Below are positions 22,120 through 32,505 of a stretch of 64,000 bases of DNA, one piece after another. This DNA is from Scedosporium boydii (Eukaryota; Ascomycota; Sordariomycetes; Microascales; Microascaceae). Every line of letters starts with the position of its first letter. Position 1 is the stretch's first letter. The translations under genes and the position numbers were made by a program. The notes under the pieces were generated by a model that ran no database searches, was not told the DNA's origin, and saw only the letters and a list, made by a program, of their open reading frames with translations. Where the stretch lies: assembly GCA_002221725.1 (NCBI GenBank), contig NJFT01000027.1, positions 124,001-188,000 on the forward strand, written 5' to 3'.

Positions 22120-23099
22120 CACTTTTTTATTCTAAATTGTTCGATTGTAAGATACCGCCTGTTTTCAGCGTAGCGTAGCGATTGATATTCAACTTTACCA
22201 GTTTCTAATTGTCCGAATTTACATTGGCGCGCTCTTTGTGTGTCCGTCCATGCTGTACGTCACATCATGAATTCTCCGGGTTGTACAAACGCAAATAAAC
22301 CTTAGCTGATCGACAAACCCAAATTAGTGCGCCCAATTCATCTCATTATCTGGCCATGAAGCAGAGGGCGCTGCGTTGCATCTGTGCGTTCATAAGCTGC
22401 GGCGTGCCTTGTTTCAGCCCCTGGGTCAAAGCGGGCGAGGTGTGACGGGACGGAGGAGGTTCAGCCGATTTAGACAGCGACTGGGCAAAGACGGAGCAGG
22501 CTTCACGACGGATGTCACGTGAATCCGATAAACAGAAGAAAACGATCAGGTTGGGGAATGGGATATGTGACAGAAGTGAGTGTTATCTTATTCTGTTTCA
22601 GGACTCATATGTTCTCCTTAGAGTAGTTTTATCTGCATGCCATGGTGCGTCCAGGCGCCCCCTAGGCGGCTGGTATGTTTTAAATCAAGGACGAGGGCGG
22701 AATCTTTACAGCGAGTACAGGGCGTAGTCACACTATGGGCTGTTTCGAGTTTCGAGCCTTTTAGTTATTTGAATAGGGAGGGCAGTTTTTTGAAGACAGT
22801 ATTCAGGCGAGCATCAGCTGGGGTCCTGTTGCTACCATAGTTGGATGCATGGGTCTTTTCCTTCCCAGAATTATCCACCACATCGTCAGGTCCCCAAGAG
22901 TGAAACTATCCGCTGCGACCCTGCTTTGGGGAGCGGGGACGCTGAATCCATCGACGCGTATGAAGGGCCAGAAGGGGTAATTTTCTGGCCCAAAGTTTGA
23001 CAATTGTCATTGAATTGTACGTCAGTATACTAAGTGTAGTCAAAGCAAAATGGAATGATTTCTATATAACATTGTGTTGTGACCAGTCACCAAAGGAGT
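22120..23099. other. Intergenic between convergent genes, 980 bases
   Basis: Tail-to-tail interval. No gene or repeat could be supported; it should contain both 3' ends. Confidence 0.45.
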
Positions 23100-24230
23100 C
23101 TACGAAGAAGCCGTCGCTGCCTCAGCAGACAATTCGCCCGCAGCCTTTTCTCCCGAGGTCCCGTATGTATCTGCATATCTTGCCGAGATCCATTCACTAA
23201 CAGTGACTGGGGGATACTTCATCTTTCCTTCACCGTCTTGGCAGTTGGAAAAACTCCTGACTAGAAAGTCCGGATTTCCCGAGAAGAAAAAGGGGATGCT
23301 ATATCTATCCTCCCCAGATTTGTTAATAACGCGATGCAAATTCGATAGGTATCTGTCGTTTGTCCACCTCATCATCAAGTTTCCAAGATTCACGACGAAA
23401 GCACCCCGGGTTGGTTTCACATCAGTCCATTGAGCCTCCGCGCGGTCCCAGACCTGAAGGCCTCCAACCATATCCTGAAGAAGAATGGTGATAGCACCGA
23501 AGTCCGTATGTGCTCCAATACCTCTTTCCCACTCTGAAGCATCCGGGGCTTGTGGGGGATAATGCAGAAGCCTAAGAATGGCGATGGGCGTGTCGACAAA
23601 CTCCGAGACCCAGCTGTTGTCAACCTCAAGCGTCTCGCATAAAAGGCGAAAAATGGTCTCGGACAGCTTTAGCATAGAGGTGAAATATTCATCAATGATT
23701 CGTCTGAATTGAGCAACATCGTGAACCTCTTTGGGATATACGTTCGGTCCGAGATTGAACTTTCGAGCGACAACTTGGGGATGATCGAGGGGGAGATCCA
23801 AGCCGAAATAGTATCCTTCTTTCAGGTCACCTTCGGTCTTCTTCTCGAAATTTTGGCTCCGTAGACGCTCGTATCCCCGATTGAAATTGTTGAGACCTGT
23901 GAATGCCTAGGTTAAGGTGTGTTTCTATGATGGGTGGCCATGGTAGGTGTTACGTATTACCCTTATCATACTTCTCCTTGGTCTCGAGGGGAAGAGAGAA
24001 GAATCGCTTACTTTCCTCAACCAGCTCATCGAGGAGTGATTGGGGAATACCATGACCGGTGAGCTGGAAGAAGCCGTACGTCTCGCACGCGTCCCGGATC
24101 TCGCGAACGAGTTTCTGCCTTGCCGCCGCATCCCCATCTCCCATTGCTAGGTCATACTTAGTACGGGTTGGGTGCTGGAAGTAAAAATAGGTTTCAACTA
24201 ACTTGAAAAGTCAATACTTGGTATCGGCAT
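23100..24230 (-). CDS. 2-oxoglutarate/Fe(II)-dependent dioxygenase (isopenicillin N synthase-like)
   Basis: Three exons, 24203..24230, 23961..24146 and 23100..23896, give 336 residues in phase. The protein starts MPIPSIDFS, the usual first strand of this family, and has the N-terminal DIOX_N region (YGFFQLTGHGIP). The C-terminal 2OG-FeII_Oxy domain keeps the iron ligands His201 and Asp203 (GAHTDFG) and His259 (SNLHRV), and the 2-oxoglutarate contact RxS (Arg269, Ser271). Thus it should be an active oxygenase that hydroxylates, desaturates or closes rings on a small molecule. First-exon length is 28 bases, so a frame-only search would miss the true start. It could belong with the tailoring enzymes further left, but 17 kb separates them. 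Confidence 0.92.
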
Positions 24231-25248
24231 TCTTGGACAATGGTCTCTAGTGATGCCACTTTCAATCACATCCAGTTGGTGTTGAATGCGGAAGGCGAAT
24301 GGCTGCCTTATCTTCTCTCGCTCCTGCACCAGTCGGTGTCTCCCAAGATGGATGGATGCATCCTGCTGATAAGTTCTGCATCACGTGAGATTAGTGATTG
24401 CTCGCTTTCAACAATCCTCAGATAAGGCTTCTGGAACTCGTATCGTCTTATCAGCAACCTCCTACTACTGTAACATGATCTCACCTAAATACTCATACCT
24501 GACTGAGACACCCATTGTGGCGATTCTTCCAAGCTTGCTTGCTGGTGGTGCGCGAGACTAAATCCCGTCATCATCATGCCTGCCAAGTAACACCCGTGGC
24601 GAAGAAGTTATAGTATCTGCATCTCGGTTAGGATCTATATCAAAGGTTATAGCAAGATATTAGTGAAAGAATAACATCACCAGAAGGGAGTGGGGGTGTT
24701 CGGGAATGCCAATGGAAAAATCCAACCTCGTCCATGAAATAGTTGTTCCCTCGCTGGCCACCAGCGATGCATATCCAATGAACTTGACACCGTCGTGTAG
24801 GATTCACTTTCTATAGTCCCTCTACTTCTAGTCATCGGTGGAACTTAATCTCGACAAGACCTAGTTCGCTTACGGATTCTACCCAGAGATCATCTAGGGA
24901 GCTTGGGTTTGGTTGTAGAGTAGGAAAGACCACCAGTGCCTAATCATACCGCTACGATAGGTCAGCAAACTTTGCCCGCGGGCGAAGGGTAATCAACAGA
25001 GACTAAATCCTTTTGGGGAAGCTGTATTATCAAAATTCATGGTTTATCATTTTACAAAAGACTGTGTAATCTGAAGCTTTAACAACGAAGGCAAGAATAG
25101 ATTGCAGCATTTTCCCTTGCGGTTCCTTGCTCATCAACTAAGATAGATGAGGCTAGCCCTCGGAAAAGAAGAAACATTCAAGCGATCAGAACGCATCGAA
25201 CCAGAAACTAACTTGATGGTTGGTCGCGGATCCACCACGACAATCCCT
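24231..25248. other. Intergenic, 1 kb
   Basis: Upstream of the dioxygenase and downstream of the PUD1_2-type gene. No coding motif, RNA gene or clear repeat is seen. Confidence 0.45.
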
Positions 25249-25818
25249 CTAAACATTGACATCCTTGCTGCTATATCCAGTCTCGGAGTTCCCAGACTTG
25301 GATTTAAAGACAATGGACCCACCCTCGTTGATAATAATTTCGGTGATCTTCTTTTCATCCTCCTCCCTCAAAATGTGCTGCTTGAAGCCGCTAGTACCCT
25401 CGGAGTTGAACAAATGGTTGGTCGTGGCCTTCGAAACGGCGGCAGCCGCGGCAGCCGCCGGAACAGTGGCGGCTCCACCCGTAGCAAGGGCAGAAAGAGC
25501 GATGGCGGCCGAGATGATGACATCGGGGGCGACGGATTCAACCGCGTCGAAGATCTCGCGGAAGTTTTCGGGGGCCGAGTAGTAATACTTCTTCATGTCC
25601 GGGCTATACCAGGTGACGGCCCACCAATCCCGGCCGGTGGTCAAGAAGCCGGTGTTGTATTCAACATCCATCTTCTCTTCGGTGACCTGTCCTGGCGTGA
25701 CGATGCCCCAGTTTCCTTCATGCTTGTAGTCATCGCTGTACTTGTGGACGACTCCCACAGCGACGATGGGGTTGGAAGTGTTGTTGCGAATGACAACTTG
25801 TGCGGTGCGCTTGGTCAT
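25249..25818 (-). CDS. Up-regulated in Daf-2 (PUD1_2) domain protein
   Basis: An intronless 189-residue protein. Its first 80 residues match the fungal members of the PUD1_2 family: TAQVVIRNNTSNPIVAVGVV, HKYSDDYKHEGNWG, VTPGQVT and the tryptophan-rich VEYNTGFLTTGRDWWAVTWYSP split over residues 53-74. This half should form a beta-sandwich. A middle Ala/Val-rich stretch (about 97-128) is hydrophobic enough to enter or bind a membrane. The C-terminal 60 residues are charged (REEDEKKITEIIINEGG). The family was named from nematode proteins raised in daf-2 mutants; the biochemical role in fungi is not known. No signal peptide is seen. Confidence 0.8.
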   Translation of the reverse strand: MTKRTAQVVIRNNTSNPIVAVGVVHKYSDDYKHEGNWGIVTPGQVTEEKMDVEYNTGFLTTGRDWWAVTWYSPDMKKYYYSAPENFREIFDAVESVAPDVIISAAIALSALATGGAATVPAAAAAAAVSKATTNHLFNSEGTSGFKQHILREEDEKKITEIIINEGGSIVFKSKSGNSETGYSSKDVNV

Positions 25819-26914
25819 TTTGAAGGATGTTTAAGTTGAGGAAACTTGAGTAATTTCTGGCTTGGGTTGTCTCGGATGGTTGAGAAAGAAGTTTAGAAGT
25901 AGCTGTGATAGTTGATAGGAGTTCTTGTGATGAGATTGATGATGAGGATGAGGATGAGGATGAAGAGAATAGGAGATGTTGACGGGGGGATCCTTGGGCC
26001 TTTTATACTCGAAATATTGTCAATGAACCTCTTGAAGTTTAGACATGCCCGTACTAATATCTCCAGTTGTTCCCCAAGAAACTGCCGACCTACTTTCACC
26101 CAGGTAATGGGAAGCCATCTACGCTTATCGTGGCGGTGAAACTCACAAGTTCGCGTTCCGACGGGGCATCTTCCGATGCCTCGTTCACCAACCCAAATTG
26201 GTAGTCGCGTGAAGAGTCCATGATCGCCGACAACGTAAGCTCGTGTGTCGTTCGCCTATCCCGAAATGGTAACTAAGAAACTAGGCTTAAAATGCATGAT
26301 ATACCAGGCGTTTCGGTGCTGCTCGCTCCAGGGATCGGATCCGGGAAATTTGGTAAGACGGGAGTCGGCCTGTCATACTTGTCACATTCAGCTGCTGCAT
26401 TCCTTCGCCTCTGGTTGCATCGCGTCCTCGTGAGCCCCCGGCGGCCCCGATACCCGAGTGACTTTTCATTCGCTCATTCATTGGACCACCTCCCTCTTTG
26501 TAACCTACCCGCTCCTCTCCGTTGTGACAATGACTGATTCGGTCAGCTTACTTGCATCCCGCTGAATGTGTTTGAATCACATCTTATTGTGGGCTTCACA
26601 ATGGCGCGGTCTTAATTCGGTGCCATACACCTGAGACGTCGGGCCCCAAAAAAAGAAAATGAAAAACAGAAAAACAAAAGAAAATAAAAAGAACAAGAAC
26701 ACGAAGAGGCGAAATTCGTGATCGACTACGCCCACGAGTATTTTGCTTTGCGAAATCTATCAATCTTATATGTATTTGTCTCTAATTGGGCACATCTGGA
26801 TGAATTTGGATGCGTCGGTCTCGGCTCCGAAGACCCCTTCTCCGAAACGCCCTGCAAATGCCCACTCGTACGAGGCAATCGCACACCGGCAGCGAACCCC
26901 TTGCTGCGTTGGCG
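25819..26914. other. Intergenic, 1.1 kb, with a GATGAG microsatellite
   Basis: Contains the promoter and leader of the PUD1_2-type gene and the 3' flank of the METTL7-like gene. Purine-rich A/G tracts lie at about 26647-26710. No gene is supported. Confidence 0.5.
25937..25966. repeat. GATGAG microsatellite
   Basis: About five GATGAG/GATGAT units about 120 bases upstream of the PUD1_2-type start, probably in its promoter or leader. Confidence 0.8.
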
Positions 26915-27805
26915 CTACTTCGTGAGGACTCCCATGATTCGAGGGGCTGGGTCATAGAGTGGTTGACCAGCCGGCAGCGCCAGATCAAACTCTTCCCAAT
27001 CACCAATCTCCGCCAACATCTTATCCGTGGGGCGGCATAAGCTACAGGTGCCCATGACCTTCGTCCATATTTTGTTGGTTAAAGCTGTTGGCTCTTGTCA
27101 GAAAAACGCACCTTCTATGAATAGTCTCCTTCATTTCCGCTTACCTTGGAACCAAGAGATGGCGGCGAGGTTATCGTCGACCTTGATATGCTCGTAAACA
27201 TACCATCTTCCCCCTTTCTTCAGGTAGTTGTACAACAGGCGAGCGTTCTTCTCCGGCTCAGGGATGCTGCAGAGGCATTGAATCGTGACGATGCAGTCGA
27301 CGCTTCCTGGAGCCACCCGAACTCCAGTCGCCGTCGGATCACCCAACTTCTCAATACCGACGGGTAACACTTCATAAACTCCATCTAACCCCACATCTCT
27401 CGTGCGTTTCCTGAGCGCCGCGGCCGAATACGGATTCGGTTCGACGCCGTAAATCTTCAGCGGTCCCTTGACGCCCTCGGTAACAGTCGCCAAAACGTCC
27501 GCCCACATGCCGCTGCCGGCCCCAATCTCTAAGACGGTGCCGCTTAATGGCGCGCATCGCACTTCGTCGTAAATCTGGCCGTGGCGAACCCGGCCTTGGA
27601 GTAGGGGGAGCACCCTAGGCAGTGAGCGCTTTTTGATGTTGGGCCCGTGGTAGGACCAGAAGTTGCCGAACCATGCATCATTGAAAGAATCGTATGAGAA
27701 TAATGTCTTAAAATCGCCCTTCACGAGGAGTTGAGAGACGGTGTAGAAAAAGTAGAAAACGGAAGTAGCTATAAGCTTCCATGGCGTTAATATTGTAGCA
27801 ATCAT
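26915..27805 (-). CDS. METTL7-like class I SAM-dependent methyltransferase
   Basis: Two exons, 27145..27805 and 26915..27084 (GTAAGC donor, CAG acceptor), give 276 residues. An N-terminal membrane segment (about 7-28, LIATSVFYFFYTVSQLL) is typical of METTL7/thiol methyltransferase-like proteins bound to ER or lipid droplets. The SAM motif I is VLEIGAGSGMWAD (91-103); the acidic motif II follows at GVEPNPY, and a motif IV-like CIVTIQCLCSIPEPE precedes LKKGGRWYVYEH. The last exon carries the family's conserved C-terminal pattern (CSLCRPTDKMLAEIGDWEEFDL). The substrate is unknown; family members methylate thiols or small lipophilic molecules. It is the first of three minus-strand methyltransferases within 8.5 kb. 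Confidence 0.88.
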
Positions 27806-28572
27806 CGCAGCCCTTTCAGAGTTAGAGAATAATATGTCGAGAGCAGCTCGAAATAGAGTAACGACTGGTGGTAGAGAGTAGCAAAAAAAAAATGGAGAGG
27901 AGCTCTACTGCATTTGTTCTCACTGCATTTGTTCTCTCTGCATTTGTTCTCTCTGCAATGCGTCGCCCGTGAAACGAGGGAAATCAACTGGTGTAGCGGA
28001 GACTTTTCGGCAGGTTGAATGGGGACTTGCGGAGACTTTCGGTCAATTTAGAGGCTGCCGAGGCAGCTCGTCCAAAGTGGCTACAAGGCACCTCCGCCCG
28101 CCAGCCCGACCGATCGCATCGTGGGGTCTAGATTGTCGTCTTTTTTTGGAGAGAGAGTTGTGGAGAATATGCTAGCCGCTTAGGAGTCACACAAGCAAGT
28201 CGTAGTAGCCGTATTGCGTTTGCGAAAAGTTCCTTGCGAATTCAAACTTAAAGTTAGAAGTGATGCAGACTGTCGTGGGCAGTCTAAGTGTAACCACAAA
28301 TGCAAAACCATATTCACAGCTCTCTCCGATGGACCAACGTTAACGTGTTCGCAGACTGGAACTGTAGATTGAAACTATGCGCGCCATAATTGTTCACCTC
28401 TGACCAGGAGCGGAATTATTAATTTAAACAGGATTAATGTATCTTCCTTCCGCTCCCAATACCTCTTCAATCTCCTGACCACTGAACTGAGGTCCGCCCT
28501 CTCACTGTAATCACATTTTACTCCGTCACAATATCAACTCGTTACACCATTATATTAGCTTCTAAATACTGT
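27806..28572. other. Intergenic, 767 bases, METTL7-like promoter side
   Basis: Holds a 15-base tandem repeat (separate entry) about 105 bases upstream of the METTL7-like start and the 3' flank of the next methyltransferase. No other gene is seen. Confidence 0.5.
27908..27957. repeat. Tandem 15-base repeat, three full copies
   Basis: Three near-identical units of CTGCATTTGTTCTCT and the start of a fourth. It lies just upstream of the METTL7-like gene, so it could affect its transcription, or be neutral. Confidence 0.85.
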
Positions 28573-30354
28573 TTACGCGGCTCTGGATTCCTCGGCGGCC
28601 TCGGGTTTCTGCCCAGCATAAAAGGCGCTGTAATCCAAGCAAGTTAGCTAACTATTCATCTAGTTAGTGATGCGGGGCTTCCTTACAGTTCCAAGTAAGC
28701 GTGAATCTTAGGGTCTGTTAATTCCTTCCGGAGGCTGACGAGGTATAACTGAGCTTCTTCATACGTCCACTGTCGTTATATCATCAGTTAGCCCCAGCTC
28801 ACGCAACGAACTGTCAATCTCTGGGCGGGGAAGGGAGAGGTTGGGAATAGTATAAGCTTACGCCCAAAATGTCCGTCAGTCCACGGATCGAAAAGCCTTC
28901 GACTCCTTGTAAGATAAACTGGCGATTCCACGCTCCCCAATGCTTGAGATCGGGATTCTTGGGCCAGGTCCCGATAGGAATCTTGATTCGGCGTTCTACT
29001 ATGTTGGTGTAGCCGGCTTCTTTAAGAACATCAGGAAGCGTTTCGGCGATGCCAAAGGTTTTTCCCGTAGCTTTGCCAATCTTGTCGAAAATACCCCACC
29101 ATTGTGCCATGGCTGACCCGAGTGTTCCATCGTCCGATCTCACGACGCCGGAGTTTTCGATGTGCTCCGTCCAGCCGCCGGGCTTGAGATGCCTTGTTTT
29201 TCAACATCAGCGCCGGGATACCACCCTGTATACGGTGTAGTGTGGGCTAGGAGGGGGGGTAACGTACTTGAGGGCCTTGCGGTGAAATGCGACCCAGTCA
29301 GGAATGCATCCTGTCATGGATCGGATGTGGATGTAGTCGAAGTAATTATCGGGATAGGTGAAGTCTTTGATGACATCATCGACCTCAAACTTGCAGTTGG
29401 GCGGAACGAACGGGGGTTGAATCGGCGAGAGATCCACACCGATAACTTGAGAGGATGGATGCGCGTCGGCGAATTCGCTAATACTCGTTAGGTATATTGA
29501 TATGGCACTCGTTGACATCACAAACAAATTATAAACGATTTCTTACATTGCCCACGCCCCTGTGCCACAGCCAACGTCGAGAACATTCTGTCTCAATCGT
29601 TAGCCAAGCATTCCTTAAAACAGTAAGTAGAGGCCCACAACGGACCTGGACATCATCATTTATCGGCGCTAGAGTCAGACCGTTGAGTATAATTTTGAAC
29701 ATCTCGTGCCTGGGCGGTGCGCCCCGCGGGCCACAATCAGCGGCATGTCAACACTGCCATGAGTCTTGATGGACACTCACGACAAATCTTCCGCCTCTTG
29801 CTGCTTCTCGTCATTAGGCCCCCTAAAACAAAGGCGGATCAAGGGTGTTAGCCATCCGTCGCCCGCGTCTTGTATAGTTTAATCGTTCCCTGGGTGCGTC
29901 TTTACCAATATGCGCCGTCCTGGTAAGCATGATAACGCCGGCCATGCTCCCACTTGTAGGCAAGGATGGATGATCGGAGCGATGTCGTATCTGTTACCAC
30001 GCTGCGCGTAAGGTCGTGATTAGAGCAGAGTTCAGGTGGAGCGAACAGAGATAATCGGGTCATTAGTTCGCTTACGATGTGGCGTAGACTGAGTCGCCAT
30101 CCGCAGTATCCTATGCCCAGTGAAATAGTCTCACCATTAGATGATTATCCACGCAAAGAAGATGGAGGAAAGGGGCAAATGGCAGAGAGTGCTTTTGCAC
30201 TAGTATCAAGAATCCGTCGGCCTTCCTAGGGCACACTTACAGCTTCGATTGGTGCATCGATATTTCCCAACCGAGGACCAAGAGGTGACGATGGGGGCTG
30301 GGGAGAGGGCGTCTTCCCAGCTCCGGCAGATTTAGGGGATTGGGCGTCAGTCAT
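28573..30354 (-). CDS. LaeA/UMTA-like SAM-dependent methyltransferase
   Basis: Ten exons (30241-30354, 30076-30110, 29906-30001, 29781-29822, 29646-29709, 29547-29587, 29268-29477, 29192-28862, 28687-28769, 28573-28627) join in phase to 356 residues. The N-terminus is Pro/Ser-rich, then comes the family block YKWEHGRRYHAYQ. SAM motif I is LDVGCGTGAWA (about 120-130), followed by IGVDLSPIQPPFVPPN, FEVDD, YIHIRSMTGCIPDW and LKPGGWTEHIE. These are the signatures of the fungal UMTA/TAM methyltransferase group that includes LaeA, a global regulator of secondary metabolism, as well as many enzymes acting on small molecules. Nothing shows which role this one has. It ends with the expected EEAQLYLVSLRKEL..IHAYLEL helix. 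Transcribed in the same direction as its paralog at 33.8-35.4 kb. Confidence 0.85.
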
Positions 30355-31698
30355 CTTGGCGGGAAGATTCGGGGTTTAGGGGGAATCGTCGACGCGATGG
30401 GGGAGAAATTCAAAGGGAAACATGAAAGTCAGGCGCAGCAGGGCGCTATTGAGGGGTTTAAAATGGAATATGGCCACGACAGATTAGCGAACATCCTACC
30501 TTAAATGAGGGGTCCACTCCTGATTTTTCAGGAATATGGGCATACAGACAAGGATCCCGAGCGTATCGCGTAGCTTCGTCACTTGTCATACCTTGGCGAA
30601 TGCGGTTCCCGTCTCTTCGATTGGTCTAGGGTTTTGTACACCACTACCCTTTTCCTGATCCCTTCCCCTTTGATCCTACGAGGACCCCAGCCTGAGCGTG
30701 GATGGCAAGCGACAACGGCCGGATGCATCAGTGTTGCATCCGGCGCGGGAACTACTGAGCTCAAAGCTACTGAAGAGCCGTAAGACCCCCGCAGTAGCGT
30801 AGTAGTTTACACACTACGCCGGGGACGAGAACAATTATTCTGTCACGATCTGGTCGCCATGGCGCCAGGCGACTTAATCTTGGCAATTCCGCGGAAGGCG
30901 GTGAAAAACAGCAAAAGAAGAACAGGATCACGTGGCCGCTCTTAAAATAGTCGAGATGAGAAGGAAGAAGTGTAGTGGTGTTGGCAAGCGCTCATCGGAC
31001 ATTAATGAAGGCTGGTAGGAAGGACTCAGATGGCGCTGTCTTAGGAGAGTTGGCATTCGCCGCAATTTATCCAGAGACATTAGGCCCTATCACCCCTTCC
31101 GCCGCAGCCCTGGTGCGTTTCAAACTCCCGAGTAGTGTCAGACTTAGCCACGTCTTCTATATTTTCTCTCTCCTCTTAATTGCTGAAGAATCTCGCAACA
31201 ACAGCCTCTCCACCAAGGTCTCCCACCTGACCGCTCCTCTGTCTTTTCTCAACAAAACTCTCCACAACGCGGACGTAATTTGGCGCACCGCACTTCACAT
31301 CCTCATTTATATCGCTCGGTTCGCTTATCTGATAGTTGACAACCTGCAGCTATCGATTAATGCCTGTGCACTGTGGAAAGTGACCACCAATGACTGGGGT
31401 CTGCTCGTTACGAAGGCTTCTAAAAAAGAAAGAAAAAAAAAAAAAAAAAAAAGGAAAGAAAGAAAATGGTTCCGGAATTGAGGGCTATAGTCTAATTTGA
31501 TACCAAATTGGACTCCACGGGCTCTGGAACTCGTACAGAGATTGCTGTGCTCGACCACTATCCCCTTGGAGCGGCCAGTACGGCCAGACGGGGGTCGAGG
31601 GGAAGAGACAAAGAAGAACAAAGAAGAAGAAGACATCCAAAATGGAAATGGAAATCGGAAGAGGCAACAGAACAAACGATGGGCAAAAAAAGGTGCGG
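30355..31698. other. Intergenic, 1.3 kb
   Basis: Upstream of the LaeA/UMTA-like gene. A 168-codon plus-strand frame at 30975-31481 ends in a long A-run and has no motif, so it is not accepted. The homopolymer tract is listed separately. Confidence 0.5.
31422..31467. repeat. Poly-A/AAAG tract
   Basis: A 46-base stretch that is almost pure A with a few G residues, including an uninterrupted run of about 20 A. Such runs are prone to length errors in sequencing. Confidence 0.9.
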
Positions 31699-31706
31699 AA
31701 AAAAAA
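31699..31706 (-). terminator. RNA polymerase III T-run terminator
   Basis: Eight A residues on the plus strand, read as T8 on the minus strand, two bases after the discriminator of the tRNA gene. This is the usual termination signal for tRNA genes. Confidence 0.85.
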
Positions 31707-31708
31707 GA

Positions 31709-31810
31709 TGATAAGAGTGAGATTCGAACTCACGCCCAGTTTCCTGGACCAGGAATTTACTTGTTAAGGTAACCTTGGCCTGGCGCCTTAGACCGCTCGG
31801 CCATCTTACC
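31709..31810 (-). tRNA. tRNA-Leu with an intron
   Basis: On the minus strand the seven-base acceptor stem GGTAAGA pairs with TCTTATC (one G-T pair), followed by discriminator A. The D-arm region GGCCGAGCGGTCTAAGG is the standard eukaryotic A box for leucine tRNA, the T-arm GTGAGTTCGAATCTCAC is perfect, and a long variable arm is present. The anticodon stem CCAGG/CCTGG encloses CCAAGG followed by about 19-20 bases of intron. By position the anticodon is AAG (Leu), with C rather than U at position 33; if one loop base is shifted, CAA (also Leu) is possible. The gene is 102 bases and is followed by a T-run. Confidence 0.9.
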
Positions 31811-32505
31811 GCTTGCTTCTGGTGGGGAGTGGAGTCCTGGGAAGGGTCAAGAACGGCGTGGACCGTGGAAGTTGAAGCGGGTCACGATTTGACGCATCTC
31901 ATCGATTGATCGATTTAATTTATTAATCGATCAGGGCCCGTGCCAGCAGCGATTCTATTTTCACTAGCGCGGCACAGAGTTCGTTGTGGATTGAGCTGAA
32001 AGAAATGATCAGCGAGTCGGCGACGATCTGGGGGATTGCTACTACGAGAAGGCGGAGATCGATACAGTTGAAGGCTCCCCGATCTTAACGTGGCTATTCG
32101 CGAGCCGGACCTGCACATTTAAGGTTGGCGCGGGTGGAAATAATGTCACTCGAGGATCCGGGGTGCCCACACAACTCTGACCGGTGAGTCGAGGCTCCCC
32201 CCTTGTTCTCGCTGTCGATCATCGTCTCTCCGGTATGCTAATGCTAGTGCGGCTGTCGATGATCGATCCAACTTAGGGACCTTCCACATTTCGTTGGTGA
32301 CTGTCAATCACTTACTCGATCTATGAAATATTACGTAGAGATTAGCATTCAGTCCGCATGCGGAGGTAGACTGCGAGGACCAGGGATCCCAAACCAACAG
32401 CCCCCCGTCTCGTATATGACGCAAGGTTTCTCTCCCGCCTGATGGAATTGGTTAAGCACTGGAGTTATCCTTATCCCAACGTCGCCGAAGGATAATAGCG
32501 AAGAA
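31811..32505. other. Intergenic, 695 bases
   Basis: Between the tRNA gene (5' side) and the SAT4-type gene. Contains several short ATCGAT-type palindromes near 31895-31935. No gene is supported. Confidence 0.45.

Noticed and set aside
25147..25839. 230-codon plus-strand open frame, Gly/Arg/Asp-rich
   Set aside because: Exact antisense of the PUD1_2-type gene; its composition is a by-product of the Ala-rich coding strand.
30975..31481. 168-codon plus-strand frame ending in a lysine run
   Set aside because: The lysines come from a poly-A tract; no motif, start context or splice sites.
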